From: Gibbula magus | Taxonomy: Eukaryota > Mollusca > Gastropoda > Trochida > Trochidae | NCBI GenBank assembly: GCA_936450465.1 | Contig: OW388293.1 | Span: forward strand, 85,768,134 to 85,832,133 | Length of the DNA stretch: 64,000 nucleotides | Reading direction: 5' to 3' | Part shown: positions 37,601-51,879 of the stretch, piece after piece | Layout: each line of letters begins with the position of its first letter | Position numbering within the stretch: position 1 is the first letter of the stretch | Program-made: the position numbers and the translations under genes | The notes under the pieces: generated by a model | Seen by the model: the letters and a program-made list of their open reading frames with translations, nothing else | Told to the model about the DNA's origin: nothing | Database searches by the model: none

Positions 37601-40600
37601 TATCAATGTGACAGTGCCGATTATATCAATGTAACTGTACCGACCATATCAGTGTTACAGTACCGATTATATCGATGTGACAGTACCGATCATATCAATC
37701 TTACAGAACCGACCATCTCAATCTTACAGTGCCGATTATATCAATGTAACAGTACCGACCATATCATTGTTACAGTACCGACCATAACAATGTTACAGTA
37801 CCGATCATATCAATGTTACAGTACCGATCATATCAATGTGACAGTACCGACCATATCAATGTGACAGTACCGATTATTTCAATGTGACAGTACCGACCAT
37901 ATCAATGTGACAGTACCGACCATATCAATGTTACAGTACCGACCATCTCATTGTTACAGTACCAACCATACCAATCTTAACATACCGATTATATCAATGT
38001 GACAGTACCGATTATATCAATTTGACAGTACCGACCATATCAATCTTACAGTACCGACCATATCAATGTTACAGTACCGATTATATCGATGTGACAGTAA
38101 CGATTATATCAATGTGACAGTATCGACCTTCTCAATCTTACAGTACCGTACCATATCAATCTTACAGTACCGACCATCTCAATGTTACAGTACCGACCAT
38201 ATCAATCTTTCAGTACCGACCATCTCAATGTGACAGTACCGACCATATCAATGTTACAGTACCGACCATATCAATGTTACAGTACCGACCATCTCAATGT
38301 TACAGTATCGACCTTCTCAATCTTACAATACCGACCATATCAATGTTACAGTACCGACCATATCAATGTAACAATACCGACCATGTCAGTGTCACAGTAC
38401 CGACCATATCAATGTTACAGTACCGACCATCTCATTGTTACAGTACCAACCATACCAATCTTAACATACCGATTATATCAATGTGACAGTACCGATTATA
38501 TCAATTTGACAGTACCGACCATATCAATCTTACAGTACCGACCATATCAATGTTACAGTACCGATTATATCGATGTGACAGTAACGATTATATCAATGTG
38601 ACAGTATCGACCTTCTCAATCTTACAGGACCGTACCATATCAATCTTACAGTACCGACCATCTCAATGTTACAGTACCGACCATATCAATCTTTCAGTAC
38701 CGACCATCTCAATGTGACAGTACCGACCATATCAATGTTACAGTACCGACCATATCAATGTTACAGTACCGACCATCTCAATGTTACAGTATCGACCTTC
38801 TCAATCTTACAGTACCGACCATATCAATGTTACAGTACCGACCATATCAATGTAACAATACCGACCATGTCAGTGTCACAGTACCGACCATATCAATGTT
38901 ACAGTACCGACCATCTCAATGTTACAGTATCGACCTTCTCAATCTTACAGTACCGACCATATCAATGTTACAGTACCGACCATATCAATGTAACAGTACC
39001 GACCATATCAGTGTTACAGTACCGACCATATCAATCTTACAGTACCGACCATATCAATGTAACAGTACCGACCATATCAGTGTTACAGTACCGACCATAT
39101 CAATGTAACAGTACCGACCACATCAATGTTACAGTACCGACCATATCAATGTGACAGTACCGTTCATATCAATGTGACAGTACCGATCATATCAATGTTA
39201 TAGTACCGACCATATCAATGTTACAGTACCGACCATATCAATGTAACAGAACCGATCATATCAATGTTACAGTACCGACCATATCAATTTTACAGTACCG
39301 ATCATATCAATGTGACAATACCGATAATATCAATATGACAGTTCCGACCATATCAATCTGACAGTACCGTTCATATCAATGTTACAGTACCGACCATATC
39401 AATGTGACAGTACCGACCATATCAATGTGACAGTACCAATCATATCAATGTGACTGTACCGATCATATCAATCTTATAGTACCGATCATATCAATGTGAC
39501 AGTACCGATAATATCAATGTGACAGTACCGACCATAGCAATCTTACAGTACCGATCATATCAATCTTACAGTACCGGTCATATCAATCTGACAGTACGGT
39601 TCATATCAATGCTACAGTACCGATCATATCAATGTAGTACCGACCATATCAGTGTTACAGTACCGATCATATCAATGTGACAGTACCGACCATCTCAATG
39701 TTACAGTATCGACCTTCTCAATCTTACAGTACCGACCATATCAATGTTACAGTACCGACCATATCAATGTAACAGTACCGACCATATCAGTGTTACAGTA
39801 CCGACCATATCAATCTTACAGTACCGACCATATCAATGTAACAGTACCGACCATATCAGTGTTACAGTACCGACCATATCAATGTAACAGAACCGATCAT
39901 ATCAATGTTACAGTACCGACCATATCAATTTTACAGTACCGATCATATCAATTTGACAATACCGATAATATCAATATGACAGTACCGACCATATCAATCT
40001 GACAGTACCGTTCATATCAATGTTACAGTACCGACCATATCAATGTGACAGTACCGACCATATCAATGTGACAGTACCAATCATATCAATGTGACTGTAC
40101 CGACCATATCAATCTTACAGTACCGATCATATCAATGTGACAGTACCGACCATAGCAATCTTACAGTACCGATCATATCAATCTTACAGTACCGGTCATA
40201 TCAATCTGACAGTACCGTTCATATCAATGTTACAGTACCGATCATATCAATGTAGTACCGACCAAATCAGTGTTACAGTACCGATCATATCAATGTGACA
40301 GTACCGATCATATCAGTGTTACAGTACCGACCATATCAATGTGACAGTACCGATCATAGCAATGTTACAGTACCGATCATATCAATGTGACAGTACCGAC
40401 CATTTCAATGTTACAGTACCGATCATATCAATCTTACAGTACCGGTCATATCAATCTGACAGTACCGTTCATATCAATGTAACAGTACCGATCATATTAA
40501 TGTTACAGTACCGACCATATCAATGTTACAGTACCGACCATATCAATGTAACAGTACCGACCATATCAATGTGACAGTACTGACCATATCAATGTGACAG

Positions 40601-43600
40601 TACCGATCATATCAATTTGACAGTACCGATCATATCAATGTGACAGTACCGATAATATTAATATGACAGTACCGACCATATCAATCTGACAGTACCGTTC
40701 ATATCAATGTTACAGTACCGACCATATCAATGTGACAGTACCGACCATATCAATGTGACAGTACCAATCATATCAATGTGACTGTACCGACCATATCAAT
40801 CTTACAGTACCGACCATATCAATGTGACAGTACCGATAATATCAATGTGACAGTACCGACCATAGCAATCTTACAGTACCGATCATATCAATCTGACAGT
40901 ACCGGTCATATCAATCTGACAGTACCGTTCATTTCAATGTTACAGTACCGATCATATCAATGTAGTACCGACCATATCAGTGTTACAGTACCGATCATAT
41001 CAATGTGACAGTACCGATCATAGCAATGTTACAGCACCGACCATATCAATGTTACAGTACCGATCATATCAATGTTACAGTACCGATCATATCAATGTGA
41101 CAGTACCGACCATTTCAATGTTACAGTACCGATCATATCAATCTTACAGTACCGGTCATATCAATCTGACAGTACCGTTCATATCAATGTAACAGTACCG
41201 ATCATATTAATGTTACAGTACCGACTATATCAATGTTACAGTACCGACCATATCAATGTAACAGTACCGACCATATCAATGTGACAGTACCGACCATATC
41301 AATCTGACAGTACCGATCATATCAATTTGACAGTACCGATCATATCAATGTGACAGTACCGGTCATATCAATCTGACAGTACCAATTATATCAATCTTAC
41401 AGAACCGATCATATCAATGTTACAGTACCGATCATATCAACCTGACAGTACCGATCATATCAATGTGACAGTACCATTCATATCAATGTTACGGTACCGA
41501 CCATATCAATGTGACAGTACCGACCATATCAATGTGACAGTACCGACCATATCAATGTGACAGTACCGATCATATCAATGTGACAGTGCCGATTATATCA
41601 ATGTAACAGTACCGACCATATCAGTGTTACAGTACCGATTATATCGATGTGACAGTACCGATCATATCAATCTTACAGAACCGACCATCTCAATCTTACA
41701 GTGCCGATTATATCAATGTAACAGTACCGACCATATCAGTGTTACAGTACCGACCATAACAATGTTACAGTACCGACCATATCAGTGTTACAGTACCGAC
41801 CATATCAATGTTACAGTACCGACCATATCAGTGTTACAGTACCGATCATATCAATGTGACAGTTCCGATTATATCAATGTGACAGTAAAGATCATATCAA
41901 TGTGACAGTACCGATTATATCAATGTGACAGTACCGATCATATCAATGTGACAGTTCCGATATTATCAATTTGACAGTAAAGACCATATCAATGTGACAG
42001 TACCGATTATATCAATGTGAAAGTACCGATCATATCAATCTTACAGTACCGACCATCTCAATGTTACAGTACCGATCATTTCAATGTGACAGTACCGACC
42101 ATATCAATGTGACAGTACCGATTATATCAATGTTACAGTACCGACCATATCAATCTTACAGTACCGACCATATCAATGTGACAGTACCGATTATATCAAT
42201 CTTACAGTACCGACCATATCAATCGTACAGTACCGACCATATCAATGTTACAGTACCGATTATATCGATGTGACAGTACCGATTATATCAATGTGACAGT
42301 ACCGACCATCTCAATGTTACAGTACCGACCATATCAATGTTACAGTACCTATCATATCAACCTGACAGTACCGATCATATCAATGTGACAGTGCCGATCA
42401 TATCAATGTTACAGTACCGACCATATCAATGTTACAGTACCGACCATATCAATGTGACAGTACCGACCATCTCAATGTTACAGTACCGATTATATCAATG
42501 TAACAGTACCGATCATATCAATGAAACAATACCGATCATATCAATGTTACAGTACCGACCATATCGATCTTGCAGTACCGATCATATCAATATAACAGTA
42601 CCGATCATATCAGTGTTATAGTACCGTCCATATCAATGTGACAGTACCGACCATATCAATGTGACAGTACCGATCATATCAATCTTACAGTACAGATCAT
42701 ATCAATGTTACAGTACCGACAATCTTAATGTTACAGTACCGATCATACCAGTGTTACAGTACCGATCATATCAGCGTTACAGTACCGATCATATCAATGT
42801 TACAGTACCGATCATATCAATGTGACAGTACCGACCATATCAATGTGACAGTACCGATTATATCAATGTGACAGTACCGACCATATCAATCTTACAGTAC
42901 CGACCATATCAATGTCACAGTACCGACCATATCAGTGTTACAGTACCGATCATATCAATGTTACAGTACCGATCCTATCAATGTAACAGTACCGAGCATA
43001 TAATGTCACAGTACCGACCATATCAATGTGACAGTACCGACCATATCAATGTTACAGTACCGACCATATCAGTGTTACATTACCGATTATATCAATGTGA
43101 CAGTACCGATTATATCAATGTTACAGTTCCGACCATGTCAATCTTACAGTACCGATCATATCAATGTTACAGTACCGATTATATCGATGTGACAGTACCG
43201 TTTATATCAATGTGACAGTACCGACCATCTCAATGTCACAGTAACGATTATATCAATGTGACAGTGTCGACCATCTCAATCTTACAGCACCGACCATATC
43301 AATCTTACAGTACCGACCATATCAATGTGACAGTACCGACCATCTCAATGTTACAGTACCGATTATATCAATGTGACAGTACCGACCATCTCAATGTCAC
43401 AGTAACGATTCTATCAATGTGACAGTATCGACCATCTCAATCTTACAGTTCCGACCATATCAATGTTACAGTACCGACCATATCAGTGTTACAGTACCGA
43501 CCATATCAGTGTTACAGTACCGACCATATCAGTGTTACAGTACCGACCATATCAATGTTACAGTACCGACCATATCAATGTTACAGTACCGATTATATCG

Positions 43601-46600
43601 ATGTGACAGTACCGTTTATATCAATGTGACAGTACCGACCATCTCAATGTCACAGTAACGATTATATCAATGTGACAGTGTCGACCATCTCAATCTTACA
43701 GTACCGACCATAACAATCTTACAGTACCGACCATATCAATGTGACAGTACCGACCATCTCAATGTTACTGTACCGATTATATCAATGTGACAGTACCGAC
43801 CATCTCAATGTCACAGTAACGATTCTATCAATGTGACAGTATCGACCATCTCAATCTTACAGTACCGACCATATCAATGTCACAGTACCGACCATATCAG
43901 TGTTACAGTACCGACCATATCAGTGTTACAGTACCGACCATATCAGTGTTACAGTACCGACCATATCAGTGTTACAGTACCGACCATATCAGTGTGACAG
44001 TACCGACCATATCAGTGTTACAGTACCGATCATATCAGTGTTACAGTACCGACCATATCAATGTTACAGTACCGATCATATCAGTGTTACAGTACCGATC
44101 ATATCAATCTGACAGTACAGATCATATCAATGTTACAGTACCGACAGTCTTAATATTACAGTACCGATCATATCAGTGTTACAGTACCGATCATATCAGT
44201 GTTACAGTACCGATCATATCAATGTGACAGTACCGACCATATCATGTCACAGTACCGACCATATCAAAGTGGCAGTACCGACCATATCAATGTTACAGTA
44301 CCGACCATATCAATGTGACAGTACCGATCATATCAATGTGACAGTACCGACCATATCAATGTGACAGTACCGACCATATCAATGTGACAGTACCGATTAT
44401 ATCAATGTGACAGTATCGACCATATCAATGTGACAGTACCGATCATGTCAATGTTACAGTACCGATCATATCAATGTGACAGTACCGACCATATCAATGT
44501 GACAGTACCGATTATATCAATGTGACAGTATCGACCATGTCAATCTTACAGTACCGACCATATCAATGTCACAGTAACGATCATATCAATGTAACAATAC
44601 CGATCATATCAATGTTACAGTACCGACCATATCGATCTTGCAGTACCGATCATATCAATGTAACAGTACCGATCATATCAGTGTTACAGTACCGACCATA
44701 TCAATGTTACAGTACCGACCATATCAATGTGACAGTACCGACCATATCATGTCACAGTACCGACCATATCAATGTGACAGTACCGACCATATCAATGTTA
44801 CAGTACCGACCATATCAGTGTTACATTACCGATTATATCAATGTGACAGTACCGATTATATCAATGTTACAGTTCCGACCATATCAATCTTACAGTACCG
44901 ACCATATCAATGTTACAGTACCGATTATATCGATGTGACAGTACCGTTTATATCAATGTGACAGTACCGACTATCTCAATGTCACAGTAACGATTATATC
45001 AATGTGACAGTGTCGACCATCTCAATCTTACAGTACCGACCATATCAATCTTACAGTACCGACCATATCAATGTGACAGTACCGACCATCTCAATGTTAC
45101 AGTACCGATTATATCAATGTGACAGTACCGACCATCTCAATGTCACAGTAACGATTCTATCAATGTGACAGTATCGACCATCTCAATCTTACAGTACCGA
45201 CCATATCAATGTTACAGTACCGACCATATCAGTGTTACAGTACCGACCATATCAGTGTTACAGTACCGACCATATCAGTGTTACAGTACCGACCATATCA
45301 GTGTTACAGTACCGACCATATCAGTGTTACAGTACCGACCATATCAGTGTTACAGTACCGATCATATCAGTGTTACAGTACCGATCATATCATTGTTACA
45401 GTACCGATTATATCAATCTTACAGTACAGATCATATCAATGTTACATAACCGACAATCTTAATGTTACAGTACCGATCATATCAGTGTTACAGTACCGAC
45501 CATATCAGTGTTACAGTACCGACCATATCAGTGTTACAGTACCGATCATATCAATGTTACAGTACCGATTATATCAATGTGACAGTATCGACCATATTAA
45601 TCTTACAGTACCGACCATATCAATGTCACAGTAACGATCATATCAATGTAACAATACCGATCATATCAATGTTACAGTACCGACCATATCGATCTTGCAG
45701 TACCGATCATATCAATGTAACAGTACCGATCATATCAGTGTTACAGTACCGACCATATCAATGTTACAGTACCGACCATATCGATCTTGCAGTACCGACC
45801 ATATTAATGTGACAGTACCGACCATATCAATGTGACAGTACCGACCATATCAATGTTACAGTACCGACCATATCAGTGTTACATTACCGATTATATCAAT
45901 GTGACAGTACCGATTATATCAATGTTACAGTTCCGACCATATCAATCTTACAGTACCGACCATATCAATGTTACAGTACCGATTATATCGATGTGACAGT
46001 ACCGTTTATATCAATGTGACAGTACCGACCATCTCAATGTCACAGTAACGAGTATATCAATGTGACAGTGTCGACCATCTCAATCTTACAGTACCGACCA
46101 TATCAATCTTACAGTACCGACCATATCAATGTGACAGTACCGACCATCTCAATCTTACAGTACCGACCATATCAATGTTACAGTACCGACCATCTCAATG
46201 TCACAGTAACGATTCTATCAATGTGACAGTATCGACCATCTCAATCTTACAGTACCGACCATATCAATGTTACAGTACCGACCATATCAGTGTTACAGTA
46301 CCGACCATATCAGTGTTACAGTACCGACCATATCAGTGTTACAGTACCGACCATATCAGTGTTACAGTACCGATCATATCAGTGTTACAGTACCGACCAT
46401 AACAATGTTACAGTACCGATCATATCAGTGTTACAGTACCGACCATATCAGTGTTACAGTACCGACCATATCAGTGTTACAGTACCGACCATATCAGTGT
46501 GACAGTACCGACCATATCAGTGTTACAGTACCGACCATATCAGTGTGACAGTACCGACCATATCAGTGTTACAGTACCGATCATATCAATGTTAAAGTAC

Positions 46601-47020
46601 CGATCCTATCAATGTAACAGTACCGACCATATTAATGTTACAGTACCGACCATATCAATGTGACAGTACCGATCATATCAATGTGACAGTACCGACCATA
46701 TCAGTGTTACAGTACCGACCATATCAGTGTTACAGTACCGACCATATCAATGTGACAGTACCGACCATATCAGTGTTACAGTACCGATCATATCAATGTT
46801 ACAGTACCGATCCTATCAATGTAACAGTACCGACCATATCAGTGTTACAGTACCGACCATATCAATGTTACAGTACCGACCATTTCAATGTGACAGTACC
46901 GACCATATCAATGTAACAGTACCGACCATATCAGTGTTACAGTACCGACCATTTCAATCTTACAGTACCGACCATATCAGTGTTACAGTACCGACCATAT
47001 CAGTGTTACAGTAACGATCA
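28681..47020. repeat. Giant 23-bp minisatellite/satellite, 18.3 kb, about 800 monomers, with higher-order repeats
   Basis: The monomer is GTACCGAYCATATCARTG plus a five-base tail (TTACA, TGACA, TAACA or CTTACA-type variants), period 23 bp. Each monomer has one GTAC and one CpG. Variation is concentrated at GACC/GATC/GATT, CAATG/CAGTG and the tail, so monomers act as a readable code. Higher-order copies are evident: a GATACAG-marked block recurs at 29101, 31033 and 32804 (1932 and 1771 bp apart, 84 and 77 monomers), and other families recur at 36.8-41.9 kb and 42.5-46 kb. Because 23 is not a multiple of three, every frame cycles through all phases each 69 bp, giving dozens of spurious ORFs up to 230 codons with LQYRPYQCYSTDHINV-type peptides. 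Nothing suggests translation. Confidence 0.97.
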
Positions 47021-47216
47021 TGAATGGCTAGCGTAGCGCGTCACATATAAAACACCGCTATAAATTTAAGATCCGAGGTGCTCATGTGCTTTGAAACTAA
47101 TCTCGTATCGATTTAGACCCCTGGACAAAAAAATTGAAACTGAGATTTGACATTTCTCGATTGCGTTATAGATAGAAGGAAGCGAAGCTACAGAGGTCAT
47201 TACATTCAGCTGGGGA
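47021..47216. other. Right flank of the 23-bp array
   Basis: Unique-looking sequence begins abruptly after CAGTAACGATCAT. No gene recognised. Confidence 0.5.
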
Positions 47217-47275
47217 GATCTCGTCTCACACTGATCTCGTCTCACACTGATCTCGTCTCACACTGATCTGGTCTC
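47217..47275. repeat. 16-bp tandem repeat, about 3.5 copies
   Basis: GATCTCGTCTCACACT recurs three times in a row with a fourth diverged copy (GATCTGGTCTCG). Confidence 0.9.
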
Positions 47276-47479
47276 GATTCAGGAAATCACCATGTTCAGC
47301 AAGTGAAGTATATGAACTTTTCGGAGGTACGAATATTTGTGTGATGCCGGTGTTGACCATTACGACAATTATTTTCCCCCGCCATGCATCGAATCGAAGT
47401 TCTCTGGGGATACAGGAATGACCTCCGTCCGGTCAAGAACTAAACTAAACTTAGAGGCCTAATTCAATGAAACTTTGTA

Positions 47480-47990
47480 TATGGAATATTCATACTGTTT
47501 ATATGTGCCTTTTGGGGTTTTCCACTTCTTTGGAATTTTATTTTTAGTCATTTCCATGGAAACATACTTTAAAATTTTGTTTTGGATTAGAACTCAAAAG
47601 CTGTAAGGTCCAGCTCACTGAAAGTTGGTTTTTGGAAAAGCCATCATGTGAAGATGTGCCTTTGAACGTTTTCAAGTAGTTAGGAATTTTATTGTTAGCT
47701 GTTTCTTTGGAAACAAAACTTAACAGATTGTTTTTGAACCAGAACAAAACAATGTAAGACCTAGCTGAGTGAAGTGGTTTTTCACTTTTTCGAACTATGT
47801 TTGGCCATTTCCATGGGGAAAAACATCGTCACCTTAATTCTGGAATAAAACTCAAAATGCGTTTTACAGTTTCACTTCTAGTACAGATCTTGAAAAATGT
47901 CAGGCAGAGATTAATACTTCTTTGGAAGTATATAATTTGGAATTTATTACTAATGAGGGATTTTGAATTTGTTAAAGAATAAATAACCAT
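47480..47990. repeat. Diverged tandem block, about 150-bp and 110-bp spacing
   Basis: A block around TTTCCATGGAAACA recurs near 47548, 47698 (TTTCTTTGGAAACA) and 47807 (TTTCCATGGGGAAA), each followed by a run resembling AGAACTCAAAAGCTGTAAGG. The first two also share an upstream GTGCCTTT...GGAATTTTATT stretch. Old local duplication or part of a dispersed element; no protein family seen. Confidence 0.5.
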
Positions 47991-48769
47991 TTTAACTATG
48001 TTTTAAACTTTTCCAACGTGGCGGGGGATTTAGTCGACTCTGTCTGCCTGTCTTATCCTTAGTTCGGTCTATTAACATTATGCTGTTGTAGGGTAACATT
48101 TTAAGCAGATGGAACTGTGTTTGCAACTTGCCTTGACAATATTAGCAAGAGATATGAGCAACATTATATTCAAAGCTAACAGCGCTTAGTTTCCAAACCT
48201 CTATCCCTCACAAATTATGCCCATTGACTTGTTTCCTGATCAAAGCTGGTTGATTGATGCCGCCTGTTCCCTGAGCGTGGAGCTTGGTAGGAGACAAAGA
48301 GATCTGACGAGCTTGTTCTAGTAATGGCTTCCCATTTTCTGCCATGGAGATTGATGATTTACAAAACTATAATGCTCGTCATGTTAAAATTGCAACCAAC
48401 ATTCCTCTCAAAGCAGGCAGTGCGAGTCCATATTCCTTGTCACAGTAAATCGGCTCGAGTGCTCTGTATGATCTAGAAAACTTCTTAAGTAGGAGATATC
48501 GGATCTGTAATTACATTTATAGCTCTTAGGAAAAACAATTTGGGAAAATAATGGCAATATTACTTTGATCTCAATGAACTTAAAATTAACTTAAGTAGAA
48601 CCTTTTTGGGATTAAGGTAAGCTAACTTTTCTTTATACCAAAGTAACGAACACTGCGGTCATGATCACGATCAGAATCATGGTTTATACTAATCTACTTA
48701 TACTAGTTCAAATATTCATCATGTATTGGGAAATATTATGACCTATATCTCTTTAGCTGGTCTTATATC
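47991..48769. other. AT-rich sequence, no gene recognised
   Basis: No ORF, repeat or RNA gene could be supported. Confidence 0.4.
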
Positions 48770-49100
48770 ATGACATGGCTTCCGTCTGTCCGTCCGTCCG
48801 TAAACTTAGCGCCTTTTCGACTTCTTCAAAAGAACCAGTGATTCTAGAGAGCTGAAACTGTGTGTACAGGCCCCTTGGCCAGTGGGGATTCTAAATTGTA
48901 CATACATTGGTCACATGGGTCATGACCTAAAATGAATGTTCATCTTCTTCTCAAGTTACTGTACGACACGCTCCAAAAAGCTGGATGTTGTGTACAGACT
49001 CCTTGGCCAATGCATATTATGAATTGTAGATTTGGTGACCCTCTGCCGCCAGATAAAGTTCACAAGGATCATGACCTCAAAACCTGGTCTATGCTTGTTA
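48770..49100 (-). repeat. Dispersed repeat, minus-strand copy of the family at 412-762
   Basis: Reading the minus strand, this contains ACAATTTAGAATCCCCA, a GGCCAAGG...CTGTACAC stretch, an AGAGTCATTGCTTCT-like equivalent and a GGACGGACGGACAGACGG run in the same order as the copy near the left end. A second, shorter head copy follows at about 48930-49090. The 60-codon ORF inside (48932-49114) is a by-product. Confidence 0.55.
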
Positions 49101-49770
49101 ACAATGCATATTAGATATTCAACCTTAGATAATAAATAAGTGAAGTCCTAATGAGCTACAGAGTCATGACGTGGCATTTTTGTACTACTTATTACAGAAT
49201 CATTATCAATTTATGTTGTTTTTCTATGAATTACGTTCTCCTTATCGATTTTCAAAAGAGTGCATGTATTTGAATTGTTGCATAAAATAGCGATCTAACC
49301 TGATGAAAGTTAAAAAGTTCATTATGTAATGTATTTGAGTATCGATATCAATTTTCCCGTCCATTTTATCAATGCATGTTGTAATTTCCCTATGTTCATT
49401 TACACAATTATTCAGCAATTGATCACTGTCAATAAATATGATGGATTTAGGCAATGTGCTATTGCGACAGTTGATATCAGCGCAAGTGAAATTATTTTGT
49501 CTGTGGTTATGTAATGAATAAGTTGAGTCGTCCATTCTAATTCTTCCGTCTCACGCTAAACATATAGATCTACTCTTCCCACGTCAGAAGACAGGCAAAT
49601 AAATTGATCTTGCATTAATTATCCTTAAAGGACATTGGATAGATTATATTGTGAAATCCCCAATGTAATTCTAGCTAAATTTAAAGCATAGCATTAGACA
49701 TCTGGCCATTTAGATAGTGAAGAAATATAACATTGTTACATTAGGCATAATACTACCTTTTATAGTACAA
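49101..49770. other. AT-rich sequence, no gene recognised
   Basis: Overlapping ORFs on both strands at 49242-49535 have no recognised family and were not called. Confidence 0.4.
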
Positions 49771-49885
49771 CTTCCTGTACTTTTCGGGCCGAGTCCCATG
49801 CGGGATTCGAACCCACGCCCTCAGAGTAAGGCAACAATCGCCAGCATTGACTGTACCAACAGCTCACCACACGACCATTTCGCCA
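49771..49885 (-). mobile_element. tRNA-derived SINE head, minus strand
   Basis: On the minus strand, a B box GGGTTCGAATCCCGC is preceded at tRNA-like distance by a GTGGTGAGCTGTTGGTACA A-box-like stretch. Antisense translation gives RDSNPRP, the peptide commonly seen when a tRNA T-arm is read backwards. It is too diverged in the acceptor stem to be a working tRNA. Confidence 0.5.
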
Positions 49886-51305
49886 AGAAATGCTATTCAA
49901 TGGTAAAAGCATAGTACTTTGTCCAGTCAGAAAACGCACAGTGTATTTTGTCCAATGTCCATGAAATGGGCTACAGGATCCAATTTACATGGAAGATACT
50001 AGTCATCTCTCCTCGAATACCATATATATCTCACGGAGTGAAGTAGAACTTGTAATTTCACAAGTGGCACAGCCACGAGTATATATTTATCATTTCTACT
50101 GAACTGGATGAAATATATATGTACATATATTAGGCGGGAAATGTAAAAGAATATCAAATGTTAGATTTACCAAATTAAACATAGTTCGTTAATAGAACTG
50201 AGCACGGGGTTGTGTTTTGGGATGGTCAATATCCTGCATTAAAAATAAACGTTGTATTTCGCGAGCCTTGGCGTGCTATTCATATTGTTTATTCCTAATG
50301 CAGCATATTTACCATCCCGAAACATATAAGCATGATAACTTCTTTACATACAATGTCATTCTTCATTCATTTTTGCTTGACAACATTAATTTCAAACTTT
50401 AACTTTTCTTCAACTACAGGAAGTGATATATTCTCATGAACAGCGTACTATTATCATGGTTAAATGACGTGCAATAACACCTCATAGATGATGCCTTCAG
50501 TTAATTAGTAGGTTTCAAATTACGTTTTTCAAATGAAAAAAAATAACGTTAGAATTCGCGTGCGGGTCTATCTTAGCAAGGGACCAGAGTTGCTTCCCTT
50601 TCGCTCGGTTGCATATGGCGACTCAAATATTAAAGAGCTAAACTGAATAGTAAACCGCTAATATTAAAACCCCATTTACATACGTCACATGCATGGAACA
50701 GTGGAGAAGGACGTTCGGTAAATGAATATATTTTTAAAATGTCTCTGTTAATATTTGACCTGTTTTGGGGCTCATTGGAAAAATAACTTCAAGGTGCAGG
50801 AAATGACATGTTGTAGATTCGGTAGATTCCAACTCGCGACCATCATGTTTAGCACTGTCTTGGTCACAATACACGCGTCCGCACTGTGCACTGCACGATG
50901 TTTGTTTTGTCATTTCACAAATTAATCTTTATGTAATGAAGCATGTGTATTTACAAGAAGCTCTATCCATTTTACAGGCGTTCGAAATGTGAACGCGTGT
51001 AACGTCATTTTATTTTCAACTGAAGTTCCGTCACTTGACCTTTGTAATTTGCATCTTTATCCGTATGACCCAAACGGATATCGAAAATAGGGTTGCCTTT
51101 ATCCTTCCGAGAACATCATCCATTGTATGATAAATAACAATAATTATATATGAATTGAGCTTCCATATATATTAAACTAGGGAGGTTATTTTATTAGAAG
51201 TAATATCGCATTATCACCTTCATAGATCAGAAGCGGAACCATTACAACAACTATGTGATCTTACTGGTAAAATGGAATTATAACAAACTCAATGCTGCGG
51301 TGCAG
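49886..51305. other. AT-rich sequence, no gene recognised
   Basis: The 61-codon plus ORF at 50217-50402 has no support. No repeats recognised. Confidence 0.4.
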
Positions 51306-51354
51306 CCTCTCTCTGTCTGTGTGTCTGTCTGTCTGTCGCTCTCTCTCTGTCGCG

Positions 51355-51401
<47 letters not shown>
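51306..51401. repeat. CTGT/CT compound microsatellite
   Basis: Starts with CTGTCTGT units and ends in an uninterrupted CT run of about 40 bp. Confidence 0.95.
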
Positions 51402-51403
<2 letters not shown>

Positions 51404-51879
51404 GGCTAGGGATTGTGCATTACACTGATATATTTTAGTCTTCATCATCGAAACTTAAAACCCTGATGAGCTTCATATATCTAGTATAAAAACTACATCA
51501 AGAATACAATATACCACTAGTTAGAAGATTATTAAAAACGTAAAAGGTTAGATTATTTATATAAGACACTAGGTATGTTTAACAAACATATTTATTTCCT
51601 TGAAAGGTGTGTACACGTAATTACAACAATCATTGCTGTAGAAGGGTTTTTGTTTTCCGTGCATACCATAGAGTCTTTAGTCATATTAGTGTGTTCTATT
51701 TGATATGTTGCTTTCTATTCGCAACTTATTTATTCATGAGGCAACGTCTATACACGTATACATTGAGAATGCTGACATTTGCAAAATGTATTCTGGTTTT
51801 TTAGACTCAATAAACCACAATGGCAATTAATGAAAACATTTGGATTCAACATCAGTATATCACCATGTCTCATTAGTTG

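Noticed and set aside
28779..47014. Dozens of plus-strand ORFs of 60-230 codons with LQYRPYQCYSTDH-type peptides
   Set aside because: They are the 23-bp monomer read in three rotating phases; the same peptide appears in every frame and ends at monomer variants with TGA or TAA. No start or splice context.
28681..47020. CRISPR-like appearance of short regular repeats
   Set aside because: Monomers are contiguous with no unique spacers, and the window is eukaryotic.
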